Source: JAAZMX01 sp035388025 (GTDB lineage Bacteria > Patescibacteriota > Patescibacteriia > UBA2196 > GWA2-42-15). From it: a DNA stretch of 26,991 nt. Position numbers and translations under genes: made by a program. Every line of letters begins with the position of its first letter. Position 1 is the first letter of the stretch. The notes beneath the pieces are model-generated. The model searched no databases, had not been told where the DNA came from, and saw nothing but the letters and a program-made list of their open reading frames with translations. This document shows positions 1 through 7,146 of the stretch, piece after piece. The stretch spans positions 1 to 26,991 of the forward strand of contig DAOOPA010000009.1 in assembly GCA_035388025.1 (NCBI GenBank), written 5' to 3'.

Positions 1-53
1 AGGAAAATCATTAAAAAATATCAAATTGTGTAGAGCTGTTCTATGCAAGCACC

Positions 54-100
54 ATATTTTATTCCAATGATCTTCCAACGCCGAGTCAGCGCCTATTCTT
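54..100. repeat. 47-bp interspersed direct repeat, copy 1
   Basis: These 47 bases recur exactly at 2045-2091. Both copies lie about 40 bases beyond the stop codon of a minus-strand gene and both are bordered by low-complexity ATAAATC-type runs. The core (GATCTTCCAACGCCGAGTC) is GC-rich compared with its surroundings and can form only a weak short hairpin. Function is unknown; a shared 3' UTR element or a scattered non-coding repeat are both possible. Confidence 0.8.
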
Positions 101-138
101 CAATCATAAATCATAAATCGTTATTCTTTTATTCTTTT

Positions 139-1080
139 TTAATTTTTTAACGTCCACGGATAATACTTCTTTACATACTTATCAACCTCGGACGGTTTGA
201 TTACACCGAATTCTGTAATATATCCAGTGATGAGTTGCGCCGGTATTCGATCAAAAGCAAAATTAACTATTTGCGTTTCCTTTGGTCCATTGGGCCAGAT
301 TTCTTTTTTGGAACGCAATTCAATTTCCATTTTCTGCGCGGTTTTTTTCAAGAGTGAGCCAGCCAAATAAACCGGAATTTTGGAAGTATAAGCGGAAAGA
401 GCAATACCAAAACTTCCGATTTTATTTAAAGCCGAATTATCCGGCAAAATCGCATCAAAGCCGATAATCACCTTGTCTATTTTTACCTTGTCACCGGAAA
501 AATTGGAAACCAAAAAGGCGGCGGCAGAATCCACGACCAGAGTCGATTCAATATTCAGATTGGACAAGTCCTCGGCCGTTAGTCTGCCCTGCATTAGCGG
601 CCGGGTCTCGTCGTGGTAGACGTGAATTTTTTTCTTATCATCTTTGGCTTTGGCCAAAACATTGATCACAGTCCTCGAATGGCAGTGGGTAAAAATTGTT
701 TCTTTGTTTTTAATTATTTTCGCTCCAAAAAAGGCCAGCCGTTTGCCATTCTCATGAAGCAGTGCGCCCCAATCAGCGGCGTATTGCCTGGTCAATTTTT
801 TTAAGCCCGCTACGTCGATTTGGGGATTCTTGATTTTTTTGGCGCTGTCCAGCCTTTGATTCAGATATTTAAAAGCATTGATCGTTAGAGGCTCGTTTGG
901 CCGGGCTTTGGCCAAAAGATTGCCGACCCGCTTGGCTTCACTCAAATAGCTCCCGACTCGCCGTACTCGCCAGCTAGTCAGATATTCTTGCAAGGCCATG
1001 ATGCTCGCCCGGCAAATATTGCTGGCGCCCTGGATTTTGATGCTTTTTATGTCTTTGATGGTTTGGTTGAGATTGGGCAT
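139..1080 (-). CDS. Ribose-1,5-bisphosphate isomerase-like protein (eIF-2B alpha/beta/delta family)
   Basis: A 313-residue member of the IF-2B fold family, closest by eye to archaeal ribose-1,5-bisphosphate isomerase, which turns R15P into ribulose-1,5-bisphosphate for RuBisCO in the AMP salvage pathway. Visible motifs are IQGASNI (17-23), THCHS (131-135) with Cys133, ETRP.MQGR (158-166), VVDSAA (182-187), GFDAI (207-211) with Asp209, NKIG (219-222) and a C-terminal ITE.GVI.P block. Cys133 and Asp209 sit where the archaeal enzyme has its catalytic Cys and Asp. The length suits the family. The ATG at 1080 has an AU-rich leader and no SD. Neither RuBisCO nor AMP phosphorylase is in this window, so the pathway is inferred. 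The alternatives are a translation-factor-like or methylthioribose-1-phosphate isomerase relative, less likely given the motif match. Confidence 0.85.
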   Translation of the reverse strand: MPNLNQTIKDIKSIKIQGASNICRASIMALQEYLTSWRVRRVGSYLSEAKRVGNLLAKARPNEPLTINAFKYLNQRLDSAKKIKNPQIDVAGLKKLTRQYAADWGALLHENGKRLAFFGAKIIKNKETIFTHCHSRTVINVLAKAKDDKKKIHVYHDETRPLMQGRLTAEDLSNLNIESTLVVDSAAAFLVSNFSGDKVKIDKVIIGFDAILPDNSALNKIGSFGIALSAYTSKIPVYLAGSLLKKTAQKMEIELRSKKEIWPNGPKETQIVNFAFDRIPAQLITGYITEFGVIKPSEVDKYVKKYYPWTLKN

Positions 1081-1148
1081 ATAGTAAAAATTAGTCTAGG
1101 TTAATTTTACCAGTTTTGACCGATCTAGGCAAAAATTAGATTTTAGTG

Positions 1149-1154
1149 TATAAT
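1149..1154 (+). promoter_or_regulatory. Candidate -10 box for the 1187 gene
   Basis: A perfect TATAAT preceded by TG lies 32 bases before the ATG at 1187. No good -35 box is found at 16-18 bases; a TTGACC at 1116-1121 is too far away. Confidence 0.4.
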
Positions 1155-1186
1155 GGTTTAGACTTTTATTAATTAAATCTTTAAAT

Positions 1187-1690
1187 ATGGGCAGAGAAAG
1201 GAAATTTGCTGGTCGTTTTGCGGGGCTTAACGATTCAGAGGCACAAGCCAAAAAAGAATTAACCACCGAACAGTCATTAGCCGAAACTGCTTTGGATATT
1301 ATGTTGGCGACAACAAAAGATGTTGATCGCGAAGGATTTGAAAGAGACATGCCCTTATACTGGCCGTTGATTTTAAATATTAAAGGATCGCATCCTGGTG
1401 AAGGATTTAGTGATGTCGAGCAGTCAATTGAAATAAATATTCAGGACAAAAAAATCACTATCGATTTGTGTGATGCGATTCAGCGCCTTAATGGAGAGGC
1501 CAGGGGAAGTTTTATTACAAACTTTAAAAATATATTAGTTCAAGAAGCTGATGAAGGCACTCGGCTAGAGGAAGCCGAGGCAAGATTAAAAAAAGATATC
1601 CGCGCGTTTATTGCAGAAAAATTTAAGTCAGAAGGCTTAGAAAATTTTGAAGAAATAGAAATTATCACTCGAGACGAAGGCCGGCCTTAA
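1187..1690 (+). CDS. Uncharacterised 167-residue soluble protein
   Basis: I do not recognise this protein. It has no signal peptide or membrane segment. It begins with a basic stretch (MGRERKFAGRF), continues with a mixed alpha/beta-looking middle (residues 55-95) and ends in a highly charged, probably helical region rich in Glu, Lys and Arg (about 115-167). It is a single-gene unit: divergent from the isomerase-like gene, with its own -10 box at 1149 and a clean terminator directly after the stop. The leader lacks an SD but carries ATTAATTA 11 bases before the ATG, resembling the leaders of the genes at 12316 and 16769. The well-placed promoter and terminator argue that it is a real gene. 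Function cannot be inferred. Confidence 0.75.
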   Translation: MGRERKFAGRFAGLNDSEAQAKKELTTEQSLAETALDIMLATTKDVDREGFERDMPLYWPLILNIKGSHPGEGFSDVEQSIEINIQDKKITIDLCDAIQRLNGEARGSFITNFKNILVQEADEGTRLEEAEARLKKDIRAFIAEKFKSEGLENFEEIEIITRDEGRP

Positions 1691-1698
1691 AATAAAAA

Positions 1699-1718
1699 CC
1701 CTCTAACGAGGGCTTTTT
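1699..1718 (+). terminator. Intrinsic terminator after the 1187 gene
   Basis: CCCTC (1699-1703), loop TAAC, GAGGG (1708-1712), then C and TTTTT. It begins 8 bases after the stop codon. Confidence 0.85.
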
Positions 1719-1728
1719 AAATTACCAA

Positions 1729-1998
1729 TTAATTATTAGCACGCAGAGACAAATAGATCACCGCGGCCTGCAAGAAGAGTATTAGGTAAAGTACCAGAAC
1801 AAAACTGATTTTTTTCCGTTTATGCTTGGCGATTTCCATTCCCGCGATGGCACCGAGTGATCCGCCGATGAGCGCCATTAGCCACAAGATACGCTCCGGC
1901 ACGCGACGCTGATTATAAATCGCTCGTTGTTTGTCCACGATAAAGACGATAAAGGTGACGATGTTGATGGTGAGGAGGTAGTAGAAAAGGATATTCAT
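1729..1998 (-). CDS. DUF1294 family small membrane protein
   Basis: An 89-residue integral membrane protein with the signature of the DUF1294 family: an N-terminal helix (residues 3-20) ending in DKQRA (22-26), then RVPERILWL (32-40), a Gly-rich helix with GGSLGAIAGM (45-54), a basic loop AKHKRKK (57-63) and a third helix (65-86). This is the usual size and order for the family, whose function is unknown. It is transcribed on the same strand as the beta-CASP nuclease gene upstream of it; about 135 bases containing the 47-bp repeat separate them. Start ATG at 1998 has no SD. Confidence 0.88.
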   Translation of the reverse strand: MNILFYYLLTINIVTFIVFIVDKQRAIYNQRRVPERILWLMALIGGSLGAIAGMEIAKHKRKKISFVLVLYLILFLQAAVIYLSLRANN

Positions 1999-2044
1999 GA
2001 TAAAAGGCTAAATTGATTTAAGATTTATGAATTAAGATTTATGA

Positions 2045-2091
2045 ATATTTTATTCCAATGATCTTCCAACGCCGAGTCAGCGCCTATTCTT
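2045..2091. repeat. 47-bp interspersed direct repeat, copy 2
   Basis: Exact match to 54-100. It lies 42 bases beyond the stop of the beta-CASP gene in the direction of that gene's transcription, next to a tandem AAGATTTATGAATT repeat (about 2020-2046). Confidence 0.8.
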
Positions 2092-2133
2092 AAATCCTAA
2101 ACCTTAAATCATAATTCATAATCTTGAAAAATT

Positions 2134-3522
2134 TTAAATTTCAAAATCCTCCCCCTTCTCCGGTATGACGATCTCGCCAATCGGCGCGTCTGCCAGTTTT
2201 TCCGCCAAGGTAGTCATCGCGTTCTTTTCGCCATGCACCAGAAATAATTTTTTTAACTTACCCACGCCCTGAATAAATTTTATCAAGTCATATTGATCCG
2301 CGTGGGCGGATAAAGAATTCAAAACCACAATCTTCGCTTTGACGGGCAGAGTTTCATTTAAAATATTGACCTTCTTGGCCCCTTCCAAAAGTCTCCGGCC
2401 CAAAGTGTTCTCCGCCATAAAACCGACAATCACCACGGTATTTTTTTTGTCAGCAATACTATTTTTCAGATGATGGCGGATACGTCCGAATTCGCACATA
2501 CCAGAGGCAGAAATAATAATGCACGGTTGTTTTATGTTATTTAATTTTTTGGATTCTTCCGGGGTTTCCACAAAACGCAGAGTGGTAAAGATAAAGGGAT
2601 CTTTGCCTTGTTCCAAAAAAGTTTTTTGCGTTTCTTCATCCAACAGATCAGGATAATCTGAGAAGACCTCACTTATCCGTTCGGTTAGAGGGCTGTCCAG
2701 ATAGACAAAGAGAGGCGGGATGGCTTTTTGGTTGATCAGCTCATGAATAATATAGAGTAATTCCTGCGCTCGTTCCAAGGCAAAAGAGGGAATAATCACT
2801 TTGCCGCCCCGGGTATAGGTCTCATTGATGGCTCGTGCCAAATCTAGATATGAAGTTGAGAGCGCGTCGTGAGTCCGGTCGCCATAAGTGCTTTCAGAAA
2901 TCAGATAATCAACCGCTCTGATTTGTTCCGGGTCGCGGAGAATTGGCAGAAATTTTCGGCCCAGATCTCCGGTAAAGCTCAGTCGGACAATCTCGCCATT
3001 TTCTACCAATTCCAAAGTTGTCAAAGCCGAGCCGAGGACATGACCGGCATCGTGAAAATAGGCTTTTACCCCAGCTAGAGGCGTAAACTCCTCATGATAA
3101 TTCACCCCGACAAAATGTTTCATAGCCGGCGCCACATCTTCCGGCGTGTAAATCGGCTGGAGCGGCTCTGCTCCCATTGGCAGTTTTTTATTCAAATATC
3201 CCACATCATAAACCTGGACTCGGGCACTGTCTTCGAGCATGAGCTCGGTTATTTGCGCCGCGGCTTTGGTGCAATAGATTTTTCCTCGGAATCCCTGCTT
3301 GACCAAATTGGGGATATTGCCCGCGTGGTCAATGTGCGCGTGGCTCAGAATCACAGCGTCAATACTTTTCGGGTCAAAGGGGAATTCGCGGTTGATTCTT
3401 TCCATATCTTTTCTGCGGCCTTGCCAAAAGCCACAGTCCAAAAGGAGTTTCTGTCCGTTGATGGTGATAATATGTTGCGAGCCAGTGACTGTCTGGCAGG
3501 CGCCAAAAAATTCTATTTTCAT
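2134..3522 (-). CDS. Beta-CASP metallo-beta-lactamase ribonuclease (CPSF73/YSH1-like)
   Basis: A 462-residue metallo-beta-lactamase of the RNA-processing beta-CASP group, expected to cut or degrade RNA using two zinc ions in the cytoplasm. Motif 2 is HAHIDHAG (residues 61-68: His61, His63, Asp65, His66). Further on are FHDAGHVLGSA (motif 3), FTGDLG (motif 4), SESTYGDR at the start of the beta-CASP domain, ISASGM..FGR.RHHL (motif B region), LSAHAD (motif C His) and the terminal LVHGE. All expected ligands are present and the length is typical. It is unrelated in sequence type to RNase J, which has a C-terminal extension not seen here. The ATG at 3522 lies only 17 bases from a TATAAT at 3545-3540, so the leader would be very short. 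A REP-like palindrome lies just upstream. Confidence 0.9.
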   Translation of the reverse strand: MKIEFFGACQTVTGSQHIITINGQKLLLDCGFWQGRRKDMERINREFPFDPKSIDAVILSHAHIDHAGNIPNLVKQGFRGKIYCTKAAAQITELMLEDSARVQVYDVGYLNKKLPMGAEPLQPIYTPEDVAPAMKHFVGVNYHEEFTPLAGVKAYFHDAGHVLGSALTTLELVENGEIVRLSFTGDLGRKFLPILRDPEQIRAVDYLISESTYGDRTHDALSTSYLDLARAINETYTRGGKVIIPSFALERAQELLYIIHELINQKAIPPLFVYLDSPLTERISEVFSDYPDLLDEETQKTFLEQGKDPFIFTTLRFVETPEESKKLNNIKQPCIIISASGMCEFGRIRHHLKNSIADKKNTVVIVGFMAENTLGRRLLEGAKKVNILNETLPVKAKIVVLNSLSAHADQYDLIKFIQGVGKLKKLFLVHGEKNAMTTLAEKLADAPIGEIVIPEKGEDFEI

Positions 3523-3551
3523 AGGTAAGCAGTAAGCGAATTATATTTTGT

Positions 3552-3595
3552 AGGGGCGTATTGATATACGCCCAAAAGCTATACGCCCAAAAGTA
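3552..3595. repeat. REP-like palindrome plus tandem unit
   Basis: GGGCGTAT, loop TGAT, ATACGCCC forms a perfect 8-bp stem (3554-3573). It is followed by two near-tandem copies of TATACGCCCAAAAG. It lies in the divergent gap between the beta-CASP gene and the 3707 gene. Palindromes of this GGGGCGTAT...ATACGCCCC type are scattered intergenic repeats in many bacteria. Confidence 0.65.
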
Positions 3596-3630
3596 TTTTC
3601 CTCTCTTAATTTTACCTTGCCCGGCCGCCT

Positions 3631-3659
3631 TTGACAAATTTTATTTGTTCGTGTATATT
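3631..3659 (+). promoter_or_regulatory. Sigma70-type promoter for the 3707 gene
   Basis: TTGACA (3631-3636), 17-base spacer, TATATT (3654-3659). The -35 box is perfect and the spacing optimal, with a leader of about 40 bases. Confidence 0.8.
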
Positions 3660-3706
3660 ACAGAATACCTAAAAAACAAAATTAACCAAAAAAGGAATAT
3701 AAAAAA

Positions 3707-3955
3707 ATGAAAGAAAAAAATTTGACAATAGAAAGATGTCATTGCGGAAAATTCAGAATAATTGATACCACTAATTATGATTGGTGGGGAAATCATCATA
3801 TCCCCCAAGGATCAATAATTGGCCGGCAAATCAAAGTGGCCACCACCATTGTTAGGCCGTGTCCAGATTGCCAGTTTAAGTCGGACAGACCAGTAAACCC
3901 AATGTGGGTTGAGTCGCGAAAAGAGGTAATTTGCCCCTCAATCTTCATCGGTTGA
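3707..3955 (+). CDS. Small cysteine-containing protein, possible zinc-ribbon
   Basis: An 82-residue protein that I do not recognise. It contains a CHC triplet near residues 11-13 (CHCGKF), a CPDC knuckle around residues 52-55 and a late single Cys, so a small zinc-binding site made from CxC and CxxC is plausible. There is no signal peptide or membrane segment. It is a free-standing unit with a strong promoter (3631-3659) and its own terminator (3964-3996). AAGGAA about 12-17 bases before the ATG is a weak, rather distant SD. The opposite-strand frame across this region is discounted because the promoter, start and terminator all fit this strand. Confidence 0.7.
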   Translation: MKEKNLTIERCHCGKFRIIDTTNYDWWGNHHIPQGSIIGRQIKVATTIVRPCPDCQFKSDRPVNPMWVESRKEVICPSIFIG

Positions 3956-3963
3956 GTGTTTGT

Positions 3964-3996
3964 AAGGCGTAACTGTTGTAAAGGTTGCGCCTTTTT
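3964..3996 (+). terminator. Intrinsic terminator after the 3707 gene
   Basis: AAGGCGTAAC (3964-3973) pairs with GTTGCGCCTT (3984-3993) with one G-U pair, followed by a T run to 3996. Confidence 0.85.
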
Positions 3997-4002
3997 ATAA
4001 AT

Positions 4003-4030
4003 AAAAAAGATCCGCAAATTGCAGATCTTT
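4003..4030 (-). terminator. Intrinsic terminator after the 4168-4040 lipoprotein gene
   Basis: Read on the minus strand, AAAGATC (4030-4024), U-G pair, GCA, loop, TGC and GATCTTT (4012-4006) form about 11 pairs followed by T residues. On the plus strand no T run follows, so the signal serves the minus-strand gene, whose stop codon lies about 10 bases before it. Confidence 0.8.
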
Positions 4031-4039
4031 CCGAGCCGA

Positions 4040-4168
4040 TTAGGCTGATTTAACTTCTGAGCTTTTGTCGGCCCAGCCCGGACCCGGTTCTTTCTGGGGC
4101 GGGGCATCACACCCCAAGAAGACTGTTATTATAATTAGTGTTAGTGCGAACAAATTTTTTTTCCCCAT
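4040..4168 (-). CDS. Small lipoprotein, 42 residues
   Basis: A short gene that length cut-offs would miss. It reads MGKKNLFALTLIIITVFLGC, then DAPPQKEPGPGWADKSSEVKSA. The charged start, hydrophobic core (residues 5-18) and lipobox FLGC with Cys20 form a clear lipoprotein signal peptide, so the mature part would be a 23-residue Pro/Lys-rich tail anchored by lipid to Cys20. The start is preceded by GGGAGGT at a good distance, the strongest SD in this window, and the stop is followed about 10 bases later by a minus-strand terminator. Those two signals plus the lipobox make it credible. The small size and proline-rich tail resemble entericidin-like or other tiny lipoproteins, but I claim no homology. 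The leader (4169-4215) contains a short hairpin. Function is unknown. Confidence 0.78.
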   Translation of the reverse strand: MGKKNLFALTLIIITVFLGCDAPPQKEPGPGWADKSSEVKSA

Positions 4169-4285
4169 CTTTTACCTCCCTAGTTTTTTCCGACAAGCCA
4201 CCTTGGCTGTCTATCTTTTTTATTCTACTTTTTATTTTTTGTCAATAGTTTTTATAGTATAAAGAGCTTTAAAGAGGGCAAGCCC

Positions 4286-4314
4286 TTGCTTTTTTTCTGG
4301 AAGTGTGATATGCT
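4286..4314 (+). promoter_or_regulatory. Candidate promoter for the RRM gene
   Basis: TTGCTT (4286-4291), 17-base spacer, TATGCT (4309-4314). Transcription would begin near 4321, giving a leader of about 100 bases that contains the long stem at 4351-4424. Confidence 0.6.
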
Positions 4315-4350
4315 AGTTCTATAGCTTCTTTAAGTGAGTTTGCATCTTGC

Positions 4351-4424
4351 ATAACGAATTTTCGTTTAGAGGTGCGATCTTAATAGGTCGTAAAGAAGAA
4401 AATTTATAAACGAAAATTTGTTAT
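4351..4424 (+). promoter_or_regulatory. 18-bp leader stem-loop ending at the RRM start codon
   Basis: ATAACGAATTTTCGTTTA (4351-4368) pairs with TAAACGAAAATTTGTTAT (4407-4424) over all 18 positions with one G-U pair. The second arm ends on the base before the ATG at 4425. The loop holds a second hairpin, GCGATC (4374-4379) with GGTCGT (4386-4391). The structure would block ribosome access to the start. An RNA thermometer, cold-shock switch or autoregulatory binding site are possible roles; none is proven. Confidence 0.75.
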
Positions 4425-4727
4425 ATGGCAACCAAGCTTTTTGTAGGCAATTTGCCCTACGAGACCACTGACCAGGATTTGGTTTCATTTTTCGGCCAAG
4501 CCGGCACAGTGACTTCTGCCTCTGTCGTTATCAATAAATTCAACAACCGCAGTAAAGGTTTTGGATTTGTGGAAATGGCGAGCGAAGATGAGGCTAAGAA
4601 AGCGATTGAAACTTTGAACGGCCAAGAATTGGGCGGGAGAAAGATCATCGTGAGCGAAGCAAGACCACGCGAAGAAAGACCAGCCGGCGGATTCCGCGGC
4701 GGCAATCGCGGCGGATATGATAGATAA
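4425..4727 (+). CDS. RNA-recognition-motif (RRM) RNA-binding protein
   Basis: A 100-residue single-RRM protein of the bacterial Rbp type. RNP2 is LFVGNL (residues 5-10) and RNP1 is KGFGFVEM (44-51), with aromatic residues Phe6, Phe46 and Phe48 in the RNA-binding positions. The domain ends near residue 80 and is followed by a short Gly/Arg tail (GGFRGGNRGGYDR), like the cold-induced RNA-binding proteins of cyanobacteria. It is expected to bind single-stranded RNA in the cytoplasm. It has its own promoter, a structured leader and its own terminator. The start is fixed by the conserved ATKLFVGNL opening. There is no SD; the bases before the ATG are one arm of an 18-bp stem, suggesting translational control. 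It faces pnp tail to tail. Confidence 0.93.
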   Translation: MATKLFVGNLPYETTDQDLVSFFGQAGTVTSASVVINKFNNRSKGFGFVEMASEDEAKKAIETLNGQELGGRKIIVSEARPREERPAGGFRGGNRGGYDR

Positions 4728-4753
4728 TAGATAATTTAACTTCTATTAGAATA

Positions 4754-4788
4754 AAAACCGTTTCATTATAATTGATGAGGCGGTTTTT
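4754..4788 (+). terminator. Intrinsic terminator after the RRM gene
   Basis: AAAAACCG (4753-4760) pairs with CGGTTTTT (4781-4788), and the stem continues inward through UUUCAU/GAUGAGG with G-U pairs, ending in a T run. Confidence 0.85.
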
Positions 4789-4869
4789 AGATTAAGAAAA
4801 TTTAAAATTAAAAAATCAAAAATAAAAATTAAGGTATCCTCCTACGGGGGATGTATTAATTTCCAATTA

Positions 4870-4899
4870 AAAAATCCTCCTTTGATAGGGAGGATTTTT
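4870..4899 (-). terminator. Intrinsic terminator after pnp
   Basis: AAAAATCCTCC (4870-4880) and GGAGGATTTTT (4889-4899) form a perfect 11-bp stem. It lies 9 bases beyond the pnp stop and would also work on the plus strand. Confidence 0.88.
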
Positions 4900-4908
4900 G
4901 GCGGGGGA

Positions 4909-7128
4909 TTAGAATCTCGGGCGGCGGTCGTGGCCACGATGGTTATTGTCATGAGAGTGGAAAGGGCGAGCCGGTTGCATGACTGGAGGAGTGAAATGGC
5001 TGTAATCAAAGTCGGTTTGCTTGAGAGAGAGATTGGTGCGGCCTTGCTCGTCAATGCCAACAACCTTGACTGGAACCTCATCGCCGATATGAACAATATC
5101 TTCTGGCGTGTTGACGCGGAAGGGGGCCATTTCAGAGACGTGGATCAAGCCTTCTTGCTTTGGTAGGAATTCGACCATGGCGCCGAACTCAAACATGCGA
5201 GTGACCTTGCCGTGGTAGACTTTACCAATTTCCGCTTCAGCGGTCAGGGTCTCAATCCAGTCTTTGGCTTTGGTCGCGCCTTCGGGAGAAACAGCGGTGA
5301 TAAAGACCGAGCCATCGTTCTCAATGTCAATGCTTACTCCGGTTTCGCTGATAATTTTATTGATCATTTTGCCGCCCGGACCGATAACGTCGCGGATTTT
5401 GTCCGGATTGATATGAAGAGTGGTAATGCGCGGGGCAAAGGGAGAAAGTTCGGCGCGCGGTGCATCAATGGCTTGAGCCATGACCTTGAGAATTTCCAAA
5501 CGGGCTTTTTTAGATTGAGCAAAAGTGTCTTTGATAATATCCTCGCTCAGACCATGAATCTTGGTATCCATCTGGATGGCGGTGATACCGTCGGTTGTAC
5601 CGGCAATTTTGAAATCCATATCGCCACTGTGATCTTCAAATCCTTGGATGTCAGTAAGAATTCGATATTTGGAGATATCTCCATAATCAGTAATCAATCC
5701 CATGGCAATGCCGGCGACCGGTTTTTTTATAGGTACACCGGCATCCATGAGCGAGAGAGTGGAGCCGCAGATGGAAGCTTGAGAAGAAGAACCATTTGAA
5801 GAAAAAACTTCAGAAACCACGCGGATGGTGTAGGGGAAAGAGTCTTTGTCGGGAATCATAGGAACAAGGGCTTTCTCGGCTAGGGCGCCATGACCGATTT
5901 CCCGACGGCCGGGACCTCTCAACGGCCCGACTTCACCGACAGAGAAAGGCGGAAAGTTATAATGATGCATATAGCGCTTAGTGCCAGACTCTTCCATAGT
6001 GTCCAGGGTCTGCTCCATAGAGGGGGCGCCAAGAGTAACAACAGAGAGAACTTGGGTCTCGCCACGTTGGAAAAGGCCAGAACCATGAGTGCGCGGCAAA
6101 ACACCTATTTCGGCTGAGAGCGGACGAATTTCATCCAGGGCGCGGCCATCGGGGCGACGGCCTTGATCTAAAATCATTTGGCGCAGATGATCATCAATAA
6201 AGCCATCTATCAAACCGATACCTTTTTTGCGGTCATCTTTGGAAATTTCATTGTCGGCCTTGAGGACAGAGTCTAATTCTTCTTTAGCCGCGTCAATATT
6301 TTTTTTGAGTTCTTCTTTGAGGGTGTAGGTAAAAATAGCTTTGATTTTTTCTGGGTTCATGAAAGATTTAACTTTGGTAAAAATTTTTTCGGCTTGAGCT
6401 TTTTCTTCTTCAGATTGTTTTGATTGAATATTGATTTTGGTTTGACCGATAGCGGCAGTCACTTGATCAATGAGCTCCAAAAGTCCGCGAGTGTGTTTTT
6501 GGCCAAATTTGATTCCCTCAATCATAATATCTTCGGGGACTTCGTTGGCGCCGGCTTCCAGCATGACTACTTTGTCGCGGTTGGCAGAAACAACCAAATC
6601 CAAATTACTTTTGGCGCGAGCCTCATAGCTTGGATTCAAAACCCATTCATCATTAACGCGGCCGACACGCAAGCCAGCGATCGGGCCGTTCCAGGGGATA
6701 GGCGAGATAGAGAGCGCCGTTGAGGCGGCGATCAAACTTAAAATATCGGGATCGTTTTCACCATCAAAGGAAAGAACAGAAACGACCACCTGAACATCGT
6801 TTTTTATTTCTTGGGGGAAAAGGGGACGGATGGAGCGATCAATGAGGCGGCCGGCAAGAATGGCTTCGTCGGTGGCGCGACCCTCGCGTTTGATAAAACG
6901 TGAGCCTTTTATTTTTCCAGCGGCGTAAAGTTTTTCATCAAAGTCGACCATGAGAGGGAAGTAGTCAATACCTTCCCTAATGGCGGAACTCAGGCAGACG
7001 GTGGCCAGGACAACCGTGCCTCCGTATTCAACAGTACAGGAACCGGAAGCTTGGGGGGCGAATTTGCCCACGCCGATGATCAGGTTCTTGCCGCCAATGG
7101 CGGTTTCGAACCTTTGAATATTTTGCAT
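4909..7128 (-). CDS. pnp: Polyribonucleotide nucleotidyltransferase (PNPase)
   Basis: PNPase degrades RNA from the 3' end using phosphate and can add tails in reverse. The 739-residue protein has the full order: first RNase PH domain (about 1-210), helical linker, second RNase PH domain (about 310-540) with the active-site block EDHSGDMDFK, a KH domain with IGPGGKMI and an S1 domain starting near GKVYHGKV. The tail is rich in His and Arg (HSHDNNHRGHDRRPRF), perhaps an extra RNA-binding tail. The ATG at 7128 is preferred over an upstream in-frame TTG because MQNIQRFETAIGGKNL matches the usual PNPase start. It lies downstream of rpsO in the classical rpsO-pnp order, separated by 133 bases containing two RNA structures. 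The upstream AAGAA is at best a weak SD. Confidence 0.97.
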   Translation of the reverse strand: MQNIQRFETAIGGKNLIIGVGKFAPQASGSCTVEYGGTVVLATVCLSSAIREGIDYFPLMVDFDEKLYAAGKIKGSRFIKREGRATDEAILAGRLIDRSIRPLFPQEIKNDVQVVVSVLSFDGENDPDILSLIAASTALSISPIPWNGPIAGLRVGRVNDEWVLNPSYEARAKSNLDLVVSANRDKVVMLEAGANEVPEDIMIEGIKFGQKHTRGLLELIDQVTAAIGQTKINIQSKQSEEEKAQAEKIFTKVKSFMNPEKIKAIFTYTLKEELKKNIDAAKEELDSVLKADNEISKDDRKKGIGLIDGFIDDHLRQMILDQGRRPDGRALDEIRPLSAEIGVLPRTHGSGLFQRGETQVLSVVTLGAPSMEQTLDTMEESGTKRYMHHYNFPPFSVGEVGPLRGPGRREIGHGALAEKALVPMIPDKDSFPYTIRVVSEVFSSNGSSSQASICGSTLSLMDAGVPIKKPVAGIAMGLITDYGDISKYRILTDIQGFEDHSGDMDFKIAGTTDGITAIQMDTKIHGLSEDIIKDTFAQSKKARLEILKVMAQAIDAPRAELSPFAPRITTLHINPDKIRDVIGPGGKMINKIISETGVSIDIENDGSVFITAVSPEGATKAKDWIETLTAEAEIGKVYHGKVTRMFEFGAMVEFLPKQEGLIHVSEMAPFRVNTPEDIVHIGDEVPVKVVGIDEQGRTNLSLKQTDFDYSHFTPPVMQPARPFHSHDNNHRGHDRRPRF

Positions 7129-7146
7129 AAAAATTCTTTTTTGACC

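Noticed and set aside
3796..4110. Minus-strand 104-residue frame across the 3707 gene and lipoprotein gene.
   Set aside because: It passes through two terminators and overlaps two better supported genes; no SD.
4169..4215. Possible preQ1-type riboswitch before the lipoprotein gene (hairpin followed by AAAAAACTAGGGAGG on the minus strand).
   Set aside because: The tail resembles the class I tail, but the hairpin loop has no matching complement to form the required pseudoknot, and a lipoprotein is an unlikely target.
4831..4858. Second hairpin ATCCTCC-TAC-GGGGGAT downstream of the RRM gene.
   Set aside because: Three-base loop, one G-U pair and no T run; probably a repeat fragment rather than a terminator.
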